DNA of 6,419 nucleotides, from positions 1 through 6,419 of the forward strand of contig CAMLOA010000121.1 of assembly GCA_946481445.1 (NCBI GenBank), in the 5' to 3' direction. The notes under the pieces are model-generated. The model was not told the DNA's origin. It saw nothing but the letters and a program-made list of their open reading frames with translations, and did no database searches. Shown here piece after piece: positions 4,630-6,419 of the stretch. Made by a program: the position numbers and the translations under genes. The DNA is from an uncultured Devosia sp. GTDB taxonomy: Bacteria > Pseudomonadota > Alphaproteobacteria > Rhizobiales > Devosiaceae. Numbering within the stretch: the stretch's first letter is position 1; each line of letters begins with the position of its first letter.

Positions 4630-5871
4630 ATGCGCGTATCCTTCCACACTGTCGGGACGCGTGGCGACGTCCAGCCATACATGGCGCTCGCCCTGGAGTT
4701 GAAGGCGCGCGGACACGAGGTGCAGCTGGTCGTTCCCGCCCAGTTCGCCGCTATGGTGCGGGCGCGCGATCTCGCCGCGGTGCCCCTGTCGGCGGATTTC
4801 CTGGCGCTCATGGACACCCCGGAGGGCAAGGCGGCCATTGGCGGCGGCAAGGGGTTCAGCGCGGGGTTCAAGCTGCTCAAGCATGTGCGCCCCCTCATGC
4901 GCCAGCTTCTCGAGGAAGATTGGGCCGCCAGCGCGGCCTTTGCGCCCGATCTGTTCGTGTACCATCCCAAGGCGATCGCTGTTCCCCACATCGCCGAGCG
5001 CCTCGGCAGGCCGACGATCTTTGCCCCGCCCTTGCCGGGCTTCACCCCGACTGCTGCCTATCCGTCCCCACTGTTGCCATTTCGCTCGCTTGGTCCGCTC
5101 AATCGGTGGAGTCATTCCCTGGCGATCAATGGCAGCCAGGTGCTGTTCGGCAAGCTGCTTGGTCAATGGCGCGCGCAAAGGCTGGGCCTTGGCAAGGGCA
5201 GGGGCGTTTCACCCACCGCGACGCTCTACGGCTACAGCCCGGCGGTTTTTCCGCCGCCCAATGATTGGACCGGCAATGTGCTGGTTACCGGATACTGGTT
5301 CCTCGATACGCCAGACTGGCAGCCGACAACTGCGCTGTCGGCCTTCCTGGCCGCGGGTCCGGCACCGGTTTATGTCGGCTTCGGCTCTATGCCGGGGCTG
5401 GACCCCGCCGAAGCCACGCGACAGGTGATCGAAGCCCTGGGCATTGCGGGCAAGAGGGGGCTGCTGGCCATTGGTGGTGGCGCATTGGGTCGGGCCGAAC
5501 TGCCCCCTGGCGTGTTCCAGATCGAAGGTGCGCCGCATGACAAGCTGCTGCCGCTTGTGTCGGGTGTTGTGCATCATGGCGGTGCCGGGACCACGGCCGC
5601 GGCTTTGCGGGCCGGCCGCCCCATGGTCATCATGCCTTTCTTCGGCGATCAGCCGTTCTGGGCCCGGCTGGTGGCCGACAAGGGGCTGGCTCCGGCCCCG
5701 CTCGACCGAAAGACGCTGACGTCCTCGGCTCTGGCCACAGCGATTCTGGCCATGGACGATCCGGGCATGCGCGGCAGGGCCCAGGCCCTTGCGGACCGCA
5801 TAGCGCGCGAAGATGGCGTCGCCGTTGCGTGCGACGCCATGGAAGCCGTCGGAAGGGTGGCTGCGGGCTAG
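4630..5871 (+). CDS. GT1 family glycosyltransferase, UGT80/sterol-glucosyltransferase-like
   Basis: A 413-residue GT-B fold enzyme that transfers a sugar from a nucleotide sugar to a lipid or small-molecule acceptor. The N-terminal acceptor domain opens with TVGTRGDVQPYMALALELKA (7-26), the GxxGDxxP loop of the sterol glucosyltransferase (UGT80/Atg26) group. The C-terminal donor domain has VYVGFGSMPGLDP (247-259), GVVHHGGAGTTAAALRAGRP (312-331) and IMPFFGDQPFWA (334-345), including the donor-binding HHGGAGTT and the closing Asp340-Gln341. There is no signal peptide or obvious membrane helix, so it probably works at the inner face of the membrane or in the cytosol. The acceptor cannot be deduced: sterols are rare in bacteria, so a hopanoid, glycerolipid, carotenoid or rhamnolipid-like acceptor is equally possible. 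It lies 65 bp after tRNA-Gly and may be read through from that promoter. Its TAG stop overlaps the stop of the convergent HupE gene. Confidence 0.88.
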   Translation: MRVSFHTVGTRGDVQPYMALALELKARGHEVQLVVPAQFAAMVRARDLAAVPLSADFLALMDTPEGKAAIGGGKGFSAGFKLLKHVRPLMRQLLEEDWAASAAFAPDLFVYHPKAIAVPHIAERLGRPTIFAPPLPGFTPTAAYPSPLLPFRSLGPLNRWSHSLAINGSQVLFGKLLGQWRAQRLGLGKGRGVSPTATLYGYSPAVFPPPNDWTGNVLVTGYWFLDTPDWQPTTALSAFLAAGPAPVYVGFGSMPGLDPAEATRQVIEALGIAGKRGLLAIGGGALGRAELPPGVFQIEGAPHDKLLPLVSGVVHHGGAGTTAAALRAGRPMVIMPFFGDQPFWARLVADKGLAPAPLDRKTLTSSALATAILAMDDPGMRGRAQALADRIAREDGVAVACDAMEAVGRVAAG

Positions 5872-6419
5872 AGCCAGCCGGCCAGAACGCCCACGCCGCC
5901 GAGCGCGAAGGCTCCGCCGGCCAGCCGAGCGGCCGTCCGGCCACATTTGCCGATCGCCCTGTTGCCCATGATGGCCCCGGCAAGGCCGGCACCATGCAGC
6001 GCTGCCGTCGCGAGAGCAAAGCCGAGAGCATAGCCCAGGGCCCTTGAACCGGCGGGCATTTCGGCGCCGTGTGCGTGGCCGTGGAAGGTGGCGAAAACGC
6101 CGACCAGAACCATTGCGGCGGTGGTGGGCATCGGGCGACCCAACGCCGCCATGCCGCCGATGACGATGCTCGAGACGGCAATGCCGAGTTCAACCAGTGG
6201 CAGGTCCACCTGCGCCATGCCGAGCAAGAAGCCCGCGACCATCATGGTGACGAAGCTCAGCGGTACCAGCCAGGTCGCCCGGCCGCCAAGGACGAAAGCC
6301 AGTACCCCAACCGCAACCATGGCCAGGACGTGATCGATGCCGCCCAGCGGGTGCGCGAAGCCGTGAAAGAAGTCGGCGGTGACACCGTGGCCGGTATGGG
6401 CGGAGGCCACGGTCGGGGT
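5868..6419 (-). CDS. HupE/UreJ family nickel permease (5' end missing)
   Basis: A small integral membrane secondary transporter, in this family used mostly for nickel (some members cobalt) supply to hydrogenase or urease. The frame is open from the right edge to the TAG at 5868, giving 183 residues; only part of the signal peptide seems missing. It begins TPTVASAHTGHG, where the histidine-rich HTGHG just after the signal peptide is a family trait. The signature HPLGGIDHVLAM follows (about residues 23-34 of the visible part), and a second metal motif FHGHAHGAEMP comes later. About six hydrophobic helices can be counted, ending GGVGVLAGWL. A GTG at 6410 is in frame but would cut into the signal peptide, so the true start is taken to be beyond the window. 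No urease, hydrogenase or nickel regulator gene is visible nearby, so the purpose of the nickel is open. Confidence 0.93.
   Translation of the reverse strand, partial: TPTVASAHTGHGVTADFFHGFAHPLGGIDHVLAMVAVGVLAFVLGGRATWLVPLSFVTMMVAGFLLGMAQVDLPLVELGIAVSSIVIGGMAALGRPMPTTAAMVLVGVFATFHGHAHGAEMPAGSRALGYALGFALATAALHGAGLAGAIMGNRAIGKCGRTAARLAGGAFALGGVGVLAGWL

Noticed and set aside
4362..5178. Minus-strand open frames across tRNA-Gly and the glycosyltransferase
   Set aside because: They run through a tRNA and oppose a well-supported gene; no domains visible.
1..6419. CRISPR array, transposon ends, att sites, toxin-antitoxin or defence system
   Set aside because: No tandem repeats with spacers, no transposase or recombinase, no duplicated tRNA 3' fragment and no paired small toxin-like genes were seen.

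Overview
The window is GC-rich chromosomal DNA with housekeeping gene content, most likely from an alphaproteobacterium of the Hyphomicrobiales (Rhizobiales) type; a Devosia-like genus would fit. The grounds are the style of the UgpB protein, the YjbB-like Na/Pi transporter with a PhoU tail, and rlmB lying next to tRNA-Tyr and tRNA-Gly. This placement is inferred from gene content and protein style, not from an alignment.

Layout from left to right: (1) the N-terminal third of ugpB (minus strand, running off the left edge) encodes the periplasmic binding protein of the sn-glycerol-3-phosphate importer. (2) A 284-bp divergent intergenic region holds two near-identical palindromes exactly 140 bp apart and a weak three-unit Pho-box-like array. 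(3) A plus-strand Na/Pi-cotransporter family protein with a PhoU-like tail follows. (4) A short GC hairpin separates it from a convergent minus-strand set: a small single-TM protein not normally annotated (3706 to 3569), rlmB (23S rRNA 2'-O-ribose methyltransferase) and a 130-aa acidic-tailed hypothetical protein joined to rlmB by an ATGA overlap. (5) A single-domain PilZ protein lies on the plus strand. (6) Two tRNA genes point away from each other: tRNA-Tyr(GTA) on minus and tRNA-Gly(TCC) on plus, with a candidate promoter for each between them. (7) A UGT80/GT1-like glycosyltransferase lies on plus. (8) A HupE/UreJ nickel-permease family gene on minus runs off the right edge; its stop codon overlaps the glycosyltransferase stop in a shared CTAG.

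Functional threads: the left end is about phosphate and phospho-ester handling. G3P uptake and inorganic phosphate transport are transcribed divergently and could share control through the intergenic sites. The middle is translation-related (rRNA methylation and tRNAs). The right end (lipid or small-molecule glycosylation, nickel uptake) has no obvious tie to the rest. I see no CRISPR array, insertion sequence, phage gene, toxin-antitoxin pair or defence system. The most noteworthy unexplained items are the twin palindromes and the small membrane ORF upstream of rlmB.
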